Part shown: positions 35,401 to 46,985 of the stretch, piece by piece
Numbering within the stretch: the stretch's first letter is position 1
Layout: each line of letters starts with the position of its first letter
From: Pterobdella sp. o SKG-2022
Lineage: Eukaryota; Annelida; Clitellata; Hirudinida; Piscicolidae
Direction of reading: 5' to 3'
Length of the DNA: 64,000 nucleotides
NCBI GenBank assembly: GCA_964035795.1
Contig: OZ038320.1
Coordinates: 16,634,589 to 16,698,588, forward strand
Program-made: the position numbers and the translations under genes
Notes under the pieces: generated by a model
Told to the model about the DNA's origin: nothing
Database searches by the model: none
The model's input: the letters and a program-made list of their open reading frames with translations, nothing else

Positions 35401-38400
35401 TCACGTATTTGACTTCTTAATAAGAGAATTCATACGATATATCTATCAGTTTTCCTTTGAATTAAATCACACACACATCCAGGAGACCATGATGGCAGGC
35501 ACAAGTGCAGAGATAGCTGAGAGTGAAGACAGAAAGGCAGGGTCGTCAACGCCTGGTCACATTTTTTAAATTATGTTTTGTTTTGTGATAAAATCCACAA
35601 TTGGGTCGCTGATGAGTTGTGATATCGATTTCATCTTTGGTCCATCTTAATCGTTTTTCTTACATTTAAAAATATTCAAAATAGTTTTTTTGTTAGAAGA
35701 TAAAAATACGTGGAAGTTTTACATTTCTTTAGAAAAGCATTTAATAATATTTCACACCAAAGAAGACAGAAATTAACAACTTCTTTTGTTGTAATTATAA
35801 ATTATAAAAAGTTTTTTTACTATCTCCTTTTTTGCACGTTATTGACTCGCCCATTATTAAAAAGAGTATTTAATGACTGCAGAACTACCGGGACAAGGCC
35901 CCAAAGGGGAGGCAGGCACTCTACAGGCCACCCTCGCTGCCACTCCCGGCTAGTGCTTCATCAGTGTTATCAATGTTGTTTGCCATCGTTTTTTTGTAGT
36001 TTTGTTATAATTTATTACTTGTTTGTATCTCAAATTTTTAGAATTTGTTACTGTTATTTTGTCATTGATTCAAGCATTTTCAAGTATTCATCTCAATCAA
36101 CATTCATCAAACTCATTTTGTTTTCAAGTGGGAATTTTTTCAATTAGTTCATTCTGTTAGGCATTCAGATGCTTTTTAATTTTTATTATTTTTTCAAATT
36201 TAATTTTTTATAGGTTCTATAGATTTGTTACTTGTTCAACATACTGCTTTCAACCTATCTTGTTTTTAGTGTTAAATAGTTTTATTTTTTCACATGCTTT
36301 GGGCTTCAATTCATTTGTACATAAGTTTTTTTTTATTTACCCCGAGCACCCTAGTCTTGTTGGGTGCTCTTCATGTTCCCATCAAGACCAGACCGTCCAG
36401 TGGTCGAGAAGCTCAGCCGCTCTCACGGGGTCGGTCTACAGATTTTCGAGGCCCAGTGTGGTACTTATTTTGGGACAGGTGAAGAGGTGAGGGGTGTCGT
36501 GAAGTTTGTTTGACAGAGTGGGCATGAAGGTGAAGGATAAAATGAGGGTGAGATTTTGTTGAGGTATGAGAGGATGAAAGGTGATTTTTTTGATCTGAGT
36601 TGGGCGAGATTGCGGCGAATGTGGTGGTCTGGGTTGGTTTCTGATTCATGAATAGGTGGGGGTTGCTTGCTGAGGATTTTTTTGTGAGTGGATGATATTT
36701 AGTCATGAACTATTTTTGTGTGTATTGTTTTCATATTGTTTTTTTATTTGTGTGTGAGAGGTGGTCTGGGGGGAAACGGGTATGTTTAGGGTGTAGTTGT
36801 TGTTGTTGAGTGTGGATTGTTTTTTGTATCTCGGGTGGGTTTCTTGTGTGGTGAGTGGGTGTAGGAGATGAGTGGGGTGGGAGGCATTTTGTATGAGTTG
36901 TGATGCGTGAAGTTTGAGATGGTTTTGGAGTGGAAGGAATTTGGTCTCTGAGTAGAGGTGTTGGGTGTTGGTGTCTAGGATGCAGCCAGTGATTGTTCTC
37001 AAGGCTGCGTTTTGGATTTTTTGGAGTTTGTTGAGGGAGGTGGATGAAATGACGGGTGACCAAATGGGGTTGGCGTATTCGATGATGGGAAGGAGTAATG
37101 TTTTGTATGTGGTGATGAGTTTTTCTTTGCTTTTTCCCCAGTGTGTTGATGTGAGGAGTTTTATGAGATTGAGTGTTTTTTTTTGCTTTAGTGATGGTGT
37201 TGTCTGTGTGGGTGGAGTATTTTAGTTTGGGGTCAAAAGTTAAGCCCAGGATAGTGGGGTTGGAAGTGGTGGAGATGGGATTGTTCAGGGGTTTGTTATA
37301 TTCTGATTGGTTAGGGGTCATGAGAGTTGATTTGGTTTTGATAGGGTTGATTTGTAAGTTGTTTTTGTGAGCCCATGTGTGTATTTCATTGAGATATGGG
37401 AGGAGGTTCTGGGTGGCTGTGTTGGTGTTGGGTTGGGCTGATGTTATGGTGATGTCGTCTGCGTAGGTGATGAGGTTGAGTGAGCTGATTTTGGGGAGTG
37501 ATATGTCTGAGAGGTATATGTTGAATAGAATGGGTGATAGGACGCCCGCTTTGATGTTCGTGTGTTTGGATTTGTACATGAGTCTTGTAGGTAATCAATA
37601 ACCATTCGAACCCAAAAAGGCCTATCTAGTGATATAATTCAGCTGATAGATATCCTGATGTCTGTATCTTTTGTACAAAAACAAACACTGAGTTTTATCA
37701 AATTAACACAAGTATGAAGTCTTTTGTGAGATTACTCCATTTTATCAAGTAGCTTACGATTTTTATTTAGACCTGATTTAGATCTTTGCTTCTACAAATC
37801 AAATTGCAAAGCTTTTTTAAGAAAATTATTATTAAGTACTTGAAAATAATGTTATGTTCATAATGAAAACTATTTCTAAAGTTTATTAAAATTGTTTTAA
37901 GCTTTTCATATGTCTAACTCAAGCGATGTATACAAACTAAAGACGTTGTTAACTTCCATGGAAACATAGTTATTTTTAAGCAGCTAACACTTAATTGAGT
38001 AATAATGAGCATCGTTATCATATTACATTGAAACCATCAAAGTTGAATATTCATTTTAGGTTTGGAAAATTATAATATAAATAATATGTATAAGAAAAGC
38101 TTCATAATTAAAAATTTAAAAATTCTTGTTTTTCGTTTTATATTAGTGATGACTTTCAATTCAACATTGCATTTTTAAAGATTTTATATTGGTTCAAACA
38201 ATTTCATCATATATTTTTTTCTATAAACTTTTGGTTTGAACGGATTTTCCTTAATCTGAAGCCCAAACGTTGAGGAAAAAATTTCATTTAAAAACCATGT
38301 AAACTTTTTCTCTTTAACTATCCAAATACAATTTTTTCACATTAGGAAATTGAAAATCTAATGCTTCCAAAAAAACAATGTTGACACAAGAATTACGAAA

Positions 38401-41400
38401 AACCTATTTTATCTATTCATAGATGACGAAAAAAAGAATGAAACAGGGCTACAAAGTTGATATTAATTGGCTTTAAGTTGATGAGTAAAAACTTTAGAGA
38501 TATTTTGCCAATACCGAATCAGACATCAGTTTTTTTAGACTAAAACTACTGTTGTTTTTCAAGTTGAATAGAATATTAAAAAATCTGTTTTTTTTTCGCC
38601 AACATATCAAAAAATTCATGACTTTTTATGGTTTTGACCAGAATTTTATTCAATCCAATTGTTCAGATATAACGTACTCCAAATGAATACTCTTATAGGT
38701 TATAAACTTTTTTTTATGATAAACTCAAAAATGAGGCAGTTTTTAGAAAGATTTGTTACTTTGAAAAAAGCATAAGTTCTGATGAGTTCAACCTCAAAAT
38801 ACATCTTTGTAGAAATGTTGTGAAATTATGTTTGAGTTATTTATTATGTATTATTAAATGGAAAGTATTGACAAAAGTGAGTCCCTTGATATAACTTGTC
38901 ATGGATCCTAACACTTGAAATCCTTTTTTTTGCTTCTTACAGGGTTATTAACACAATAACATAAAGTATATAACAACACATACTAACCCTAATACTTAGT
39001 TTAAAAAACACTATAAACATTTTTCCCAGTTTATTTTGACCCAAATTGGTTTTAATATTAAAGCCTAATCTCATTTCACTCAAATATGTTGAATTTGTAA
39101 CAATACTGCAACAATGTTATGAACCCCATTCAACTTACAATCAACTAGGCCAAATATACAGCCATTCTCACTATCTACCATCTAGTGACTTCAATAACAA
39201 CCGACAAGTTATTTACAACCATTTCAATACAAACAAATCATCAAGGAAAAACTTAATAGACTTTCATCGTTATAGCCTCCCCAGTCTAACAACTAGATCT
39301 GCATCCGTTCATCAGCGCCATCTGGAGAATTTAATGTTTTTTGATGAAAGTTATAAAGATGATGCGAGTGTATTTGGTGCTGTTCAAGGTAATGTTAAAG
39401 ATGATTCTTCTGAAGTTGAAAGTTGCCGCATTATTGAGAGAAAAAAATCATTGGCTGAAGTGGCAGCCAATAAGAATCCTAATGACGAATCAAGTGAAGT
39501 TAAAGCCAAGCTTATTGAATTGATTGGTTAGTTAAGTTTTTTTTTATTTTAATTTAAAATCTTTCATTCTTAGAGTCATAACTAAATATTTTCCCGTTTT
39601 TTTCTCTTTTCACCCAAGTTAGATTTTAAATTTTTTAATTCAAATTTTTCTTACTAACACATCCATAATAATAGTAAAAACACTAACAATCTATTCGAAG
39701 TACGAGGTTTAATTTAGGTAGATTGAATCAAAACCACATGATGCATCAGTTCTTTCAGTTATTCCATAAAACTTAGTGTTTTTAGCATTGTGGTTTTTTT
39801 CTGTAACACCAGCATATTTCCAACATCATTTGTTGGAGGGCCAGATGACTGAGAAGTGAGATTTCGAGACAGTGCTGAGTTCGATTCTCTGTCTCGATTG
39901 TTTTCACGTCTTTATTCTCTTTCCTTCACTACATCAATTCAATTTTTCTAATACTTTTTTCATCATCCATATTAACTAATTATTAACATAATTTTAAAGA
40001 CTAACCATCAAATCATTTTTAATCAAAGCTTCATTTAATTCGCTAACAGGATGGAGAGTTTAAAGTTGGAGACCATGAGTTTATAGCTTTTATGATTGCT
40101 TGTTTTTTCAAAATGCATTTTTTATGTCTTCATGTTATTTTTGTGTTTCTATTTTTGTTTTAGGTAGTATTTCATTTAATTATATAATGTTTTTGTTTAA
40201 ATTTTCATCAGTTAACATTTTTGTTAGTATGTTTATATTTCATTTTTTCACTATAAGTTTTCAGTTTCACCAATTCTTCATTATCTATTTCAAACCTCAT
40301 GAAAAACCTATGCTTTTCTGCCTACTATTCATTTATTTGTTTTCATCCGTTTTTTCTTATTACTCATTACCAATTTAGTGTTTTTATTATTTTATTTTGT
40401 GTTATTTGGAATGAAAGTTTCAGAAAAAATTGTTTATTTTTAATTTGAAGATAAGATTTTTAACATGCATAATAGATATTATTTCTTTCATTATTTTAGC
40501 TTCAGATGACACAACTATTTATCTGATTTCATCTCTAGTCTACAAAGGGGCTGAATTTTCCTTTTAAAAAAACGTTTTTGGAATTTCATATACTCTCAAC
40601 CCCTATTTTATTTTGTTTAATCCATTCTTCTATTTCAAGCAGACATCGAAGAAAATAAACCCACTTCTATTATGAATTAATTTTTCAATCTTTTCTGATC
40701 ATGATTACTTGGCAAACCATAGTACACCACTTTTTTAGGATAGACTTCTGACGTTTTCTATCCCTAGCCTACTTATTGAATATTTACTTTTAAACTTATC
40801 TAATAACTACTTGGAAAAATAACGTTGCCATAGGCTTTCATGTTTTTTTTTAGAACATTCAGCTCATTTTTTCAAAACACCCAAAACAACATTGCTGATC
40901 TATCACTTGCATAAGCTCGTCCAGGTCTTTCAAGTTGGTGTTAAAGTATTGCCACATCTTTTCAACTTTGCCAAGCCTGCTTTTTTGCAGTAACTATTGC
41001 CCTGAAATTCCCGCTAGAATCTACTTGATTTCTTGAGTACAGATGAGAATGAACTCTTGCAAGGCCATCACATTACGATTCAAAAGGTTATGTGACTAGG
41101 TCCACGCTTCTTTCAAATTTCAGACATATAAAGTTCTTGCCTAGCTTAGCGCACATCCAGGATTTTGCTTGGAACATATTAGTGAGTTAACCATCAATCG
41201 TTTACTACAAACTCTACATGCATCTAAATTTTTTCTTCATATTTTTCATATTGAACCATTAAATAAGGCTTCAGTTTCTCAAACTTTTAATTTTTAATCG
41301 CTTTTTTATTCACAAGTATTCTTTCTCTAAGTTCAACATGATGTCACTCAAAAAAATTAGGTCATTTGCATATAAAATTTTATGCATTGAATTTTCTTTT

Positions 41401-44400
41401 GCACTTTCTGTTATAACATCAATCACCTTTGAAAATAGCAAAATAAAACAATTTCTTGATACTCATCTTTTGTCACTAAAAACTTTCCATAAATTTCTGT
41501 CATAACTCTCACGCAACTCCAATCACACATGCAAATGCAACACTGAAACTTCTGGGACTCAAATCTTTCTTCTTGCCGATTCTACCTCTTTTTGGTATTC
41601 TATCAAACGTGATTGCAATTTATACAAAACAAGTATAGAGAATTTCACTTTTATTTTAATACTTTTTCTGCAAGTTTGCCCACATTTTATCTGCGATTCA
41701 TCAATAGTAGCCAAGGTCCTTAACATTTTTTCAAACACTTACAATAATTTTGTTATATGTTCCAATAATTTTATTTCTCGTTCAGAACAAAAATCTTTCA
41801 TTTTTTTTCGTCTTTTATATTATCACGCTAAATTTCTTCTTTTTGGCAAGCCAAAAACTGCAGTTACTTTTCCATCATTAAGAGGCATTAGTGGTTTTCA
41901 CAGCTAGAGTATCAGAAAATTTATTATTCCGTCTTAAAGGCACGGCGTTAAAAGGCTTTAATGTACAGTATTTGTTGTTGAAAATTTTTTTGATTTAGAA
42001 TGAAAACTTTCTTTGAACTCTAATTTTTCTAATTTAGAAAACATCAAAAACAATCGTACAACTCACAGGCATAGAGAACATGACAGAGAAATCAAGAGCA
42101 ATGAATCTAATGACTGAAGAACATGAACTTGACTTCCACAGTGATCTCCAAAATAATAAAAATGATAATAATAATAATCTAAAAGATGATGAAAAAAAAA
42201 GCAGTTCCACTACTACAACAACTGATAACTATCTAAATGATGAAACAAAACAAGATTTGAATGATAAAATAAATAACTTAGATCTGGCTTCCAACGATGA
42301 GCATGAAGACAATAAATTTATTGAGGACACAATCAAAGAACTGAGTGATGTTGACACTTCCCTCACTGATGATGCAGTGAAGGGGCATGGTGATACTGAT
42401 GTACATAATGTTGCAGATGATAAGATTTCTGATACTATCGATAAAGATTCTATTCAGGTTTTTTCCAATTCCCACATTAATTCTTATAAAATATAATATA
42501 TTTAATCTTTTGTATGCATCTTTTGTTGCTACAGACGATAAATTCACACAAAATGCTAAGTAGTATGAAAAATCGTGATGTGTTTGTTGCTATGTAAAGA
42601 TGGTAGACTATCAAGAAAGTGATGCTGGTGGTAAAAAATTAGAAGTAGTTTCAGAGCTCTGCTAGCTTGAAGATAGCTTATCTGCATGTAACGGATGTGG
42701 GCTTGCTTTAATAGCACGTAGTAAATGTTCTCGGAGTAAGTTTCGCGTCAGATACATTACGTTTCATGCTATTGTAACAGTGTCTTTTTCGACCGCCTCA
42801 AACCTAACGATTTGTGGCACAAACTTGAATCCTATGATCTTTCAATCACATTTGCAATTTTATTGTTTTTTTAGTGATTTAGCCATGATTTGTTGAATTG
42901 TACTTCGGAACTAATTATAACGATCATCTTGACTCGATTCTTTCAATCATGAAATCTAGAATGTTGAGGTAGTGTTTCTTACCACCAGAATTAGATGATA
43001 TTGAAGTTTGAATCGTAGTCAAAGTAAGATCTCATAGGTAATAAAGCTGGAGTTAGATTCCGGCATAAAAACTTCTAGATCTAAAAAATGGTAAAAGTAT
43101 TAGACAAAGCATTACAGACTCCTGCTATAATGGTAAAACTTACAGAAATTAATTTTTCTCAGAATTACACCATCGGTTCATAAAAAATAACCATTGAGAG
43201 GATTTTATTAATTGCTAATTTTGTTTTTTTTTTACCATTATGTAATTTATCATCGATATCCTTGTTTCCATTAGAGTCCGTCTATAAGCTCACACCTCTC
43301 TTCAACATCATCTCGCAAGACGAAGTTGCCTGCCATTTGGTCTCCTACCACTGAATGGGTCAGTTGAATGTTTTATGTTTTTTATATTTTATCAATATTT
43401 TTTTTTGATCAACACAAATATATTTTTTATTGTGTCTAGGTACAAAGTTGGAAGCAAAAGTTGCCACTGCAGACAATAATGAGGCTGTTACAGGTTCTGG
43501 TGCCTCAAGTGGAGAAGATCTGCATCGATAAGTTTGTGCTTCCATCTTTTTCGTTGTTTTCTATTTTATAAAATTCTTAATTTTTAATCATATTTTTCAT
43601 TTAAAAATTACAGAGGTCTTACAGACGAATCAGAAATAATAAAGTTTTTGCAACATGGTACCTTGGTTGGATTGCTCCCTGTACCACATCCCATTCTCAT
43701 CAGGTGCTTAGTGTGGTTTGCTCATTTCCATATCCTGCATTTATCGTGATTTTATAAACAACAGGCCCTCAAAAACTCGGGTATCTGAATCCATCAATAA
43801 CTCAGATAAAATCTTACTACGGATTTTTAAAAAACAGTGACTTTTTAATGTTAAAACATTCAAAAACATCATTTAAGCATTTCAATAGAATATTTAAATA
43901 AATTAAGCTTAAATGAATTTCAACATTTTTGAAAGCTAAATATCAAAATAAAATATTTTGACAGTTTCAAAGTAAGCAATATTCTTTATTGAAATGTAAA
44001 TATAGTAGGTAAAAACGAAAAGTTTGTGGGTTTTGGCTGAAGTTTCAAAATCACACTCTATCAATAAAAAGTAGAAAGGGTAGAAATAAATTAGTAAGGG
44101 CGTTTCAGACGTTTTTTTTTGTCCCATTTAGTTGGAAAACTATACGTTAACTTATTCATAGACAGCTTTAAATATGTATGTTCAGGTAAACATTTGCAAA
44201 TTTTTCAAAACCCCTGAAAGCTTCAGGTTTTGAAGTTTCCAGGTTTTTAAGAGTCTTCTGGTTTAGCTGTTTAGTTAATGGATTGAAGAGTTTGTGAGGG
44301 TTATATGGTGAACGAATTATACTCGGCAGGAAGTACCAGGCAAATTCAGGCACTACCATGTGGTTCAGGACCTACATGTGGGGAGTCATCTACCTCAGGT

Positions 44401-44938
44401 GCTCCTTATTTCATTTGTCTTCCCTCAATATTAATCCCAGTACTTCAATTTTTTAACAGTGTATGTCCAACACTCTTTCTCTACACTTTTTCTCTTCACT
44501 TCTTCTTATGATAATATTTCTCAGTTTTTTTCCCTTCCAATAAAATCATCTATGCTATATTTTTTTTTTTTGAATATACCTCCAGATCCTTTCGGTATAT
44601 TGAATGACTTTTTAGTCATATCACTTATAACAAGTAGACGTAAATTCAGTCATTATTTTTTCATCATTATTTCCATATATTTTTTCATTAATTTCTCACT
44701 ATTGTTTTTTTTTTCATATTACTATTTGTTATTCATTGAATTTTTCATATCATTCTTTTGTATTCATTTTGTTTTTGTCGTTATTTTTATCGTTTTTGCG
44801 TGTATTATTATAATTATTTCTATTCTTATTGTTTTGTTGTTGTTATCTTCTCATCAACATTACGCCCATAACAGGAACGTAGATCCCCCAATCTGGTACG
44901 ACACTGATGTCAAGTTGTTTGAGATACAAAGAGTCTGA
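20481..44938 (+). CDS. HID1: HID1 (high-temperature-induced dauer formation protein 1), 27 exons
   Basis: Golgi-associated, N-myristoylated protein needed for dense-core vesicle biogenesis and trans-Golgi sorting (known). Exons: 20481-20546, 20612-20825, 21291-21412, 22841-22885, 23389-23442, 24160-24261, 24573-24639, 24816-24870, 25706-25823, 26113-26214, 26469-26525, 26607-26747, 30123-30213, 30382-30533, 30842-30920, 31107-31168, 33075-33177, 35167-35297, 35483-35555, 35883-35952, 39162-39526, 42069-42457, 43275-43358, 43440-43531, 43614-43703, 44330-44398, 44875-44938. Phases agree throughout: 3057 nt, 1018 aa (human 788). It starts MGNADSKINFRKSV, with Gly2 for myristoylation. Conserved blocks include RLLTRLLPYIFEDTDWRGFF, YDPVGYGLPYNYLMFHDARE, FMFHVLKSSDVLDILVP, VGLMHIGVFILLLLSGERNF, LQTIMRLLQVLVPQVEKIC, and WYDTDVKLFEIQRV then stop. 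Exon 3 could end 6 nt later. The extra length is in Asn-rich exons 21-22. Confidence 0.97.
23661..23836 (+). repeat. Second SINE-like family, copy 1, in HID1 intron 5
   Basis: The head CTGCTCAAGTGGGAGAACGG resembles a tRNA A-box and D arm. The body contains CTAGTATCAATAACCTCGGC, AATCCCAGTTACTGGAACAT and GTACAGCAGTATA. The 3' half matches, in inverse orientation, the sequence at 4378-4468. A long foldback starts about 20 bp further on. Confidence 0.6.
23855..24055. repeat. Long foldback (about 70-bp arms) in HID1 intron 5
   Basis: The left arm begins ATACTCTTCGATTTATGAGA at about 23856. The right arm ends TTCATAAATCGAAAAGTATA at about 24052. The arms pair over about 70 bases with few mismatches (…GAAAGAACATGTAAAAAATT against the reverse complement GAAAGCACATATAAAAAAAT), with a loop of about 60 bases. 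It is non-coding and MITE-like. Target duplications were not confirmed. Confidence 0.8.
25070..25600 (+). mobile_element. Decayed LINE C-terminal relic in HID1 intron 8
   Basis: Read across frames, the plus strand gives RPVMTYGLKTWMVRS, MICGVLLAD, ESVRQ-SCKWLDCILRKDE and WRKLGLEVEDVYDR. These match in order a LINE tail whose pattern is RPVMLYGSETW - WICGV - RLRWFGHV-RR - WR. Many stops show it is old. Confidence 0.6.
27310..29975 (-). mobile_element. RTE-type non-LTR retrotransposon, inactivated, in HID1 intron 12
   Basis: Several frames on the minus strand together give one element. A leader (GGGFGMGLGPPSQKK, about 29850) is followed by an AP-type endonuclease (IVQCYAPTNDSVEEIKDQF at about 29560; MGDFNTKVGKDNRGYEKVMG at 29451; IHIATWISPDHS). 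Next come a linker (RANKAVKRSIKADKK at about 28800) and the reverse transcriptase (GVRQGCSLSPILFLLVIDCI at about 27870). The tail includes KIRLFNSNVKPVLLYETESW and INACLRRILQIRWPETI (about 27400-27370). It is broken by frameshifts and stops, cut short at the 3' end, and lacks the catalytic FADD box. The family call (RTE, SR2-like) is from recognition of these blocks. Confidence 0.85.
31324..32861 (-). mobile_element. Tc1/mariner transposon with IR/DR ends, inactivated, in HID1 intron 16
   Basis: The transposase lies on the minus strand from about 32570 to 31640 and has several stops and shifts. It starts MEKFNQLSEKEKVEF, then a helix-turn-helix ([15 protein letters not shown]). The first catalytic Asp region is SDEKV-FDGPDGCQCYWHD, the second Asp is in QRDNAAIH, and the third acidic residue is in SKSPDLYFVENV. 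Each end carries two direct repeats. The outer one reads GCAGCTCACAAAAATTCGTG (left, from 31326; right copy ends at 32861). The inner one reads CCTGCTCAAAATAATTCGCG (left 31508; right inverted 32671-32694). The element is bounded by TA on both sides (31322-31323 and 32862-32863). Confidence 0.9.
33530..33830 (-). repeat. Dispersed repeat, copy 2, in HID1 intron 17
   Basis: Reverse complement of the 8040-8275 repeat, and longer by a Ser/Leu-like AT segment and a short internal palindrome (CAGACTGATGAATCAGTCTG, 33619-33638). Shared blocks: GGCCTGCTATCTGGTGGGGC, CCTTGTCCTCCAGTAATCTT, TTGGGGTTACTAACTTTATT, AAGATAATTTT, and AAAACATCCTAGGACC at the far end. Confidence 0.8.
34490..35062 (-). mobile_element. 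LINE C-terminal fragment in HID1 intron 17
   Basis: An open minus-strand frame gives the typical post-reverse-transcriptase tail of a non-LTR element: CELASIARCKCAWVKF, RGRVYSTCVRRAMLHAAETW, NDLAMIRRMCNIKTIDNVCS, MRWFGHVERS and KSGKPKKTWNELI. The reverse transcriptase and endonuclease are missing (5' truncation, the usual LINE outcome). The frame is nearly intact, so the insertion is younger than most others here. It ends about 100 bp before HID1 exon 18. Confidence 0.85.
36340..37590 (-). mobile_element. LINE reverse-transcriptase fragment with C/A-rich coding strand, in HID1 intron 20
   Basis: The minus strand encodes the second half of a reverse transcriptase: VLSPILFNIYLSDISLP, catalytic ITYADDITITS (about 37455), NNLQINPIKTKSTLMTPN and PTILGLTFDPKLKYS. 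A long Thr/Asn/His/Pro-rich tail follows, with TITGCILDTNTQHLYSET and a zinc-knuckle-like CPLC...HDTPHLFTC (about 36500-36525). At least two frameshifts split the tail. The plus strand is strongly G/T-rich here, unlike the flanks, marking the insert by composition alone. It is 5'-truncated inside the RT domain. Confidence 0.85.
39162..42457 (+). CDS. HID1: HID1 exons 21-22, divergent linker (tentative boundaries)
   Basis: Exon 21 (39162-39526) encodes about 121 residues (YHSHYLPSSDFNNN to KAKLIELIG), with donor ATTG|GTTAGT. It has no family match, but its frame is open and both phases fit. Exon 22 (42069-42457) begins with the conserved G-IENMTEKS and continues as 120 residues of Asn/Asp/Ser/Thr-rich low complexity to DKDSIQ. 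The frame of exon 21 is open from 39046, so its acceptor (ATACAG at 39161) was picked by phase with exon 20. Exon 21 may be an optional cassette. Confidence 0.65.
39829..39900 (+). repeat. Possible tRNA-like SINE head
   Basis: GGGCCAGATGACTGAGAAGT followed by GAGTTCGATTCTCTGTCTCG resembles the A-box and B-box of an RNA polymerase III promoter at tRNA-like spacing. No repeat partner is seen in the window and no clear 3' tail was identified. It lies in HID1 intron 21. Confidence 0.4.
40880..41480 (-). mobile_element. Decayed LINE reverse-transcriptase relic in HID1 intron 21
   Basis: The minus strand shows LLFSKVIDVITESAKEN followed by ILYANDLIFLSDIMLNLEKE, matching an RT palm in which the catalytic YADD has become YAND. 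Downstream (about 41080-41030), EFILICTQ resembles the cysteine-rich segment some LINEs carry after the RT. Stops and shifts are frequent. It belongs to a different lineage from the other RT fragments in this window. Confidence 0.6.
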
Positions 44939-46197
44939 GTGGCGCAATCTTACCTTTTTCATTATCATTTTTATTGTCATACTATGGTTTTTTCTATTTT
45001 ATTGTTTTTTTATTATTCAATTTTTACTTTTTTTTACTTTATTTATTTTTGGTATTATTTTCACCGATGCTATAAAACTTATATAAATAGGATGAAACCG
45101 CATTGATTCATTGAAGGTTTGTTTCAAAATATCCCATACCTGGCCTCCTCAATAGTTTCTCACCTTCACCTCTTATTTGTGCTTGTGAAAACTTCAAAAT
45201 TCCATTATACTTTGTTTTCATTTCTATCTCATTATATTGATATGAAAAAATTTTCAGTTACAACCATAAAATAATATTTGGCGCTGATAAGCACACGACT
45301 ACATTCGGCTCCTTTTTTTTGGTCAATGTGTCGAAACTACAACACAACTAGTGCTCATTGTTGTATAATTTTTGAATTCTTTTTTTTTGTTCTAAAATTT
45401 CGTGTTAATTTTTAATAATCTAAAAATTTCTTAGTTACCGACTTTTGTGGGAAATTTTAAACACATTGGTGCCGAGAGTTTTAGTACCCTAAAATTTCAG
45501 CCTTATCATGAAGCATTGGAATTTTCAAATTATTTTAAGCCATTGTAAGCACGATGTCGTTGATAATGTATTATAACTATGTTTTCGCAGCCTCGTGGCA
45601 CCTTTCAAATTTGAATGTTTTACTGTTTTAGATTATGAGTCAACACTCCATTCTAACCTTGGAATTTTTCCAAGCACTTCTTAATCATTATTTTTGTTAT
45701 CATTATGAATCATCATTTCTGTTAGGATTTCGGACGTTGTGCTCGTTTGACAAATTTGTATGTTAATTTTTTAATTATGTATCTTCATACAAAATTAGGA
45801 TGCGACTAAATTTTTATAAGTGGGTTATAATTTTTAATCGCTAAACAAAGTTTTCTTCATTAGGTTTTTAGTTTATTATTTCATGGAATATTGTCATCAT
45901 AAAAACATTTTAACGTACTGAATAGTTTTAAGGTCATTTAAAAGGATTAAATATCATTTACTATCTAATTTATGATTTTTTAAATCTTTGATTATAGTTT
46001 GTATTTTTTAAAATATATAAAAAATAACCGATCAAAGCTTATTGTGGGTTTCAATGGAATGCTATTTAAGTGCGAATATCGTAGTTTAGGTGAAGATTAT
46101 GAAAAAATTTTCATATTTACTCATTGAAAAATTGCACCTACTGGGAATTATCACTACTCGTCTTCGTCAAGAGTCAGTGCTTTTCTTACGTGTTTTA

Positions 46198-46345
46198 TAT
46201 CTCTCTATCTACTTATCTCTATTTATCTAGCTATCTTTCTATCAATCAATTTAGCTATCTTTCTATCTATCTATTTATCTTTCTATCCTATTTGCTGTCC
46301 AGCCATCTATCTATTTTTCTTTCTGTTTATTCATCTTCTATCCAT
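46198..46345 (+). repeat. (CTAT)n-type microsatellite
   Basis: Interrupted TCTA/CTAT tetranucleotide repeats with TTTC variants (for example TATCTATCTATTTATCTTTC). The open frame across it is only the repeat read as Tyr/Leu/Ser and is not a gene. Confidence 0.85.
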
Positions 46346-46919
46346 CTAAAATTTTTACTTCATTTTATAACTACATTAGCGTTTCATTCATAATATTCAA
46401 CAGTCAAATATCCTACAATTCATAGGTTCAATTTTAAATGGTTGATTTTTGAGGATTAACGTATATCTGTTGTAGCCATCTGTATTCAACATTCTACCGA
46501 TAGTTACTGAGTAGGGTATTTTAGGTATTTAATATGAATGTTTGGTGTTTACATAATTTGTTTTCTACAAGTTGTTTTATTTTTTCATCTGATTGCAATC
46601 TAAAATATTTCAAAGTAATTTTTTAAAAATTGTTTTGAATTAATTTTATTTTTTTGAAATACAAAAATTTCAATTAAGATAATCCATTTTATCTTTATTA
46701 TTTTAATCTCTGAAATTTTACATGTTGCATTCAAGTTTTAGCAAATGTAACATTTGCAAATTCGTCTTATTCTAATAAACGGGATATTAATTTGTTTTTG
46801 TCACATTATATATTGAAAATCAGCATATGATTTTGAACCAGTGGATTGAAAGAGAATTGAATGATTTTCTCGATTCAACGTAAAATTACTAAACTTTTAT
46901 ACATTAATAATTTTCAGTA

Positions 46920-46985
46920 TAAAGTACGAAGCTTTTCATTAACAGTGTAACATTTTCAAGTATGAAAATGCTTCGTACTTTATAA
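46920..46985. repeat. Short hairpin, TAAAGTACGAAGC stem
   Basis: TAAAGTACGAAGC (from 46922) pairs perfectly with GCTTCGTACTTTA around a loop of about 35 bases, itself partly paired (TTTTCAT with ATGAAAA). The stem shares AAGTACGAAGCTTTTC with the 55.15-55.53 kb foldback, suggesting the same family. Confidence 0.65.

Noticed and set aside
44459..44870. 159-codon Phe/Ile-rich frame before the last HID1 exon
   Set aside because: T-rich intron sequence that happens to stay open into exon 27; the conserved splice site at 44874 and phase show it is intronic.
46124..46393. 89-codon plus-strand frame as a protein
   Set aside because: It is a CTAT/TTTC microsatellite translated into Tyr/Leu/Ser repeats.
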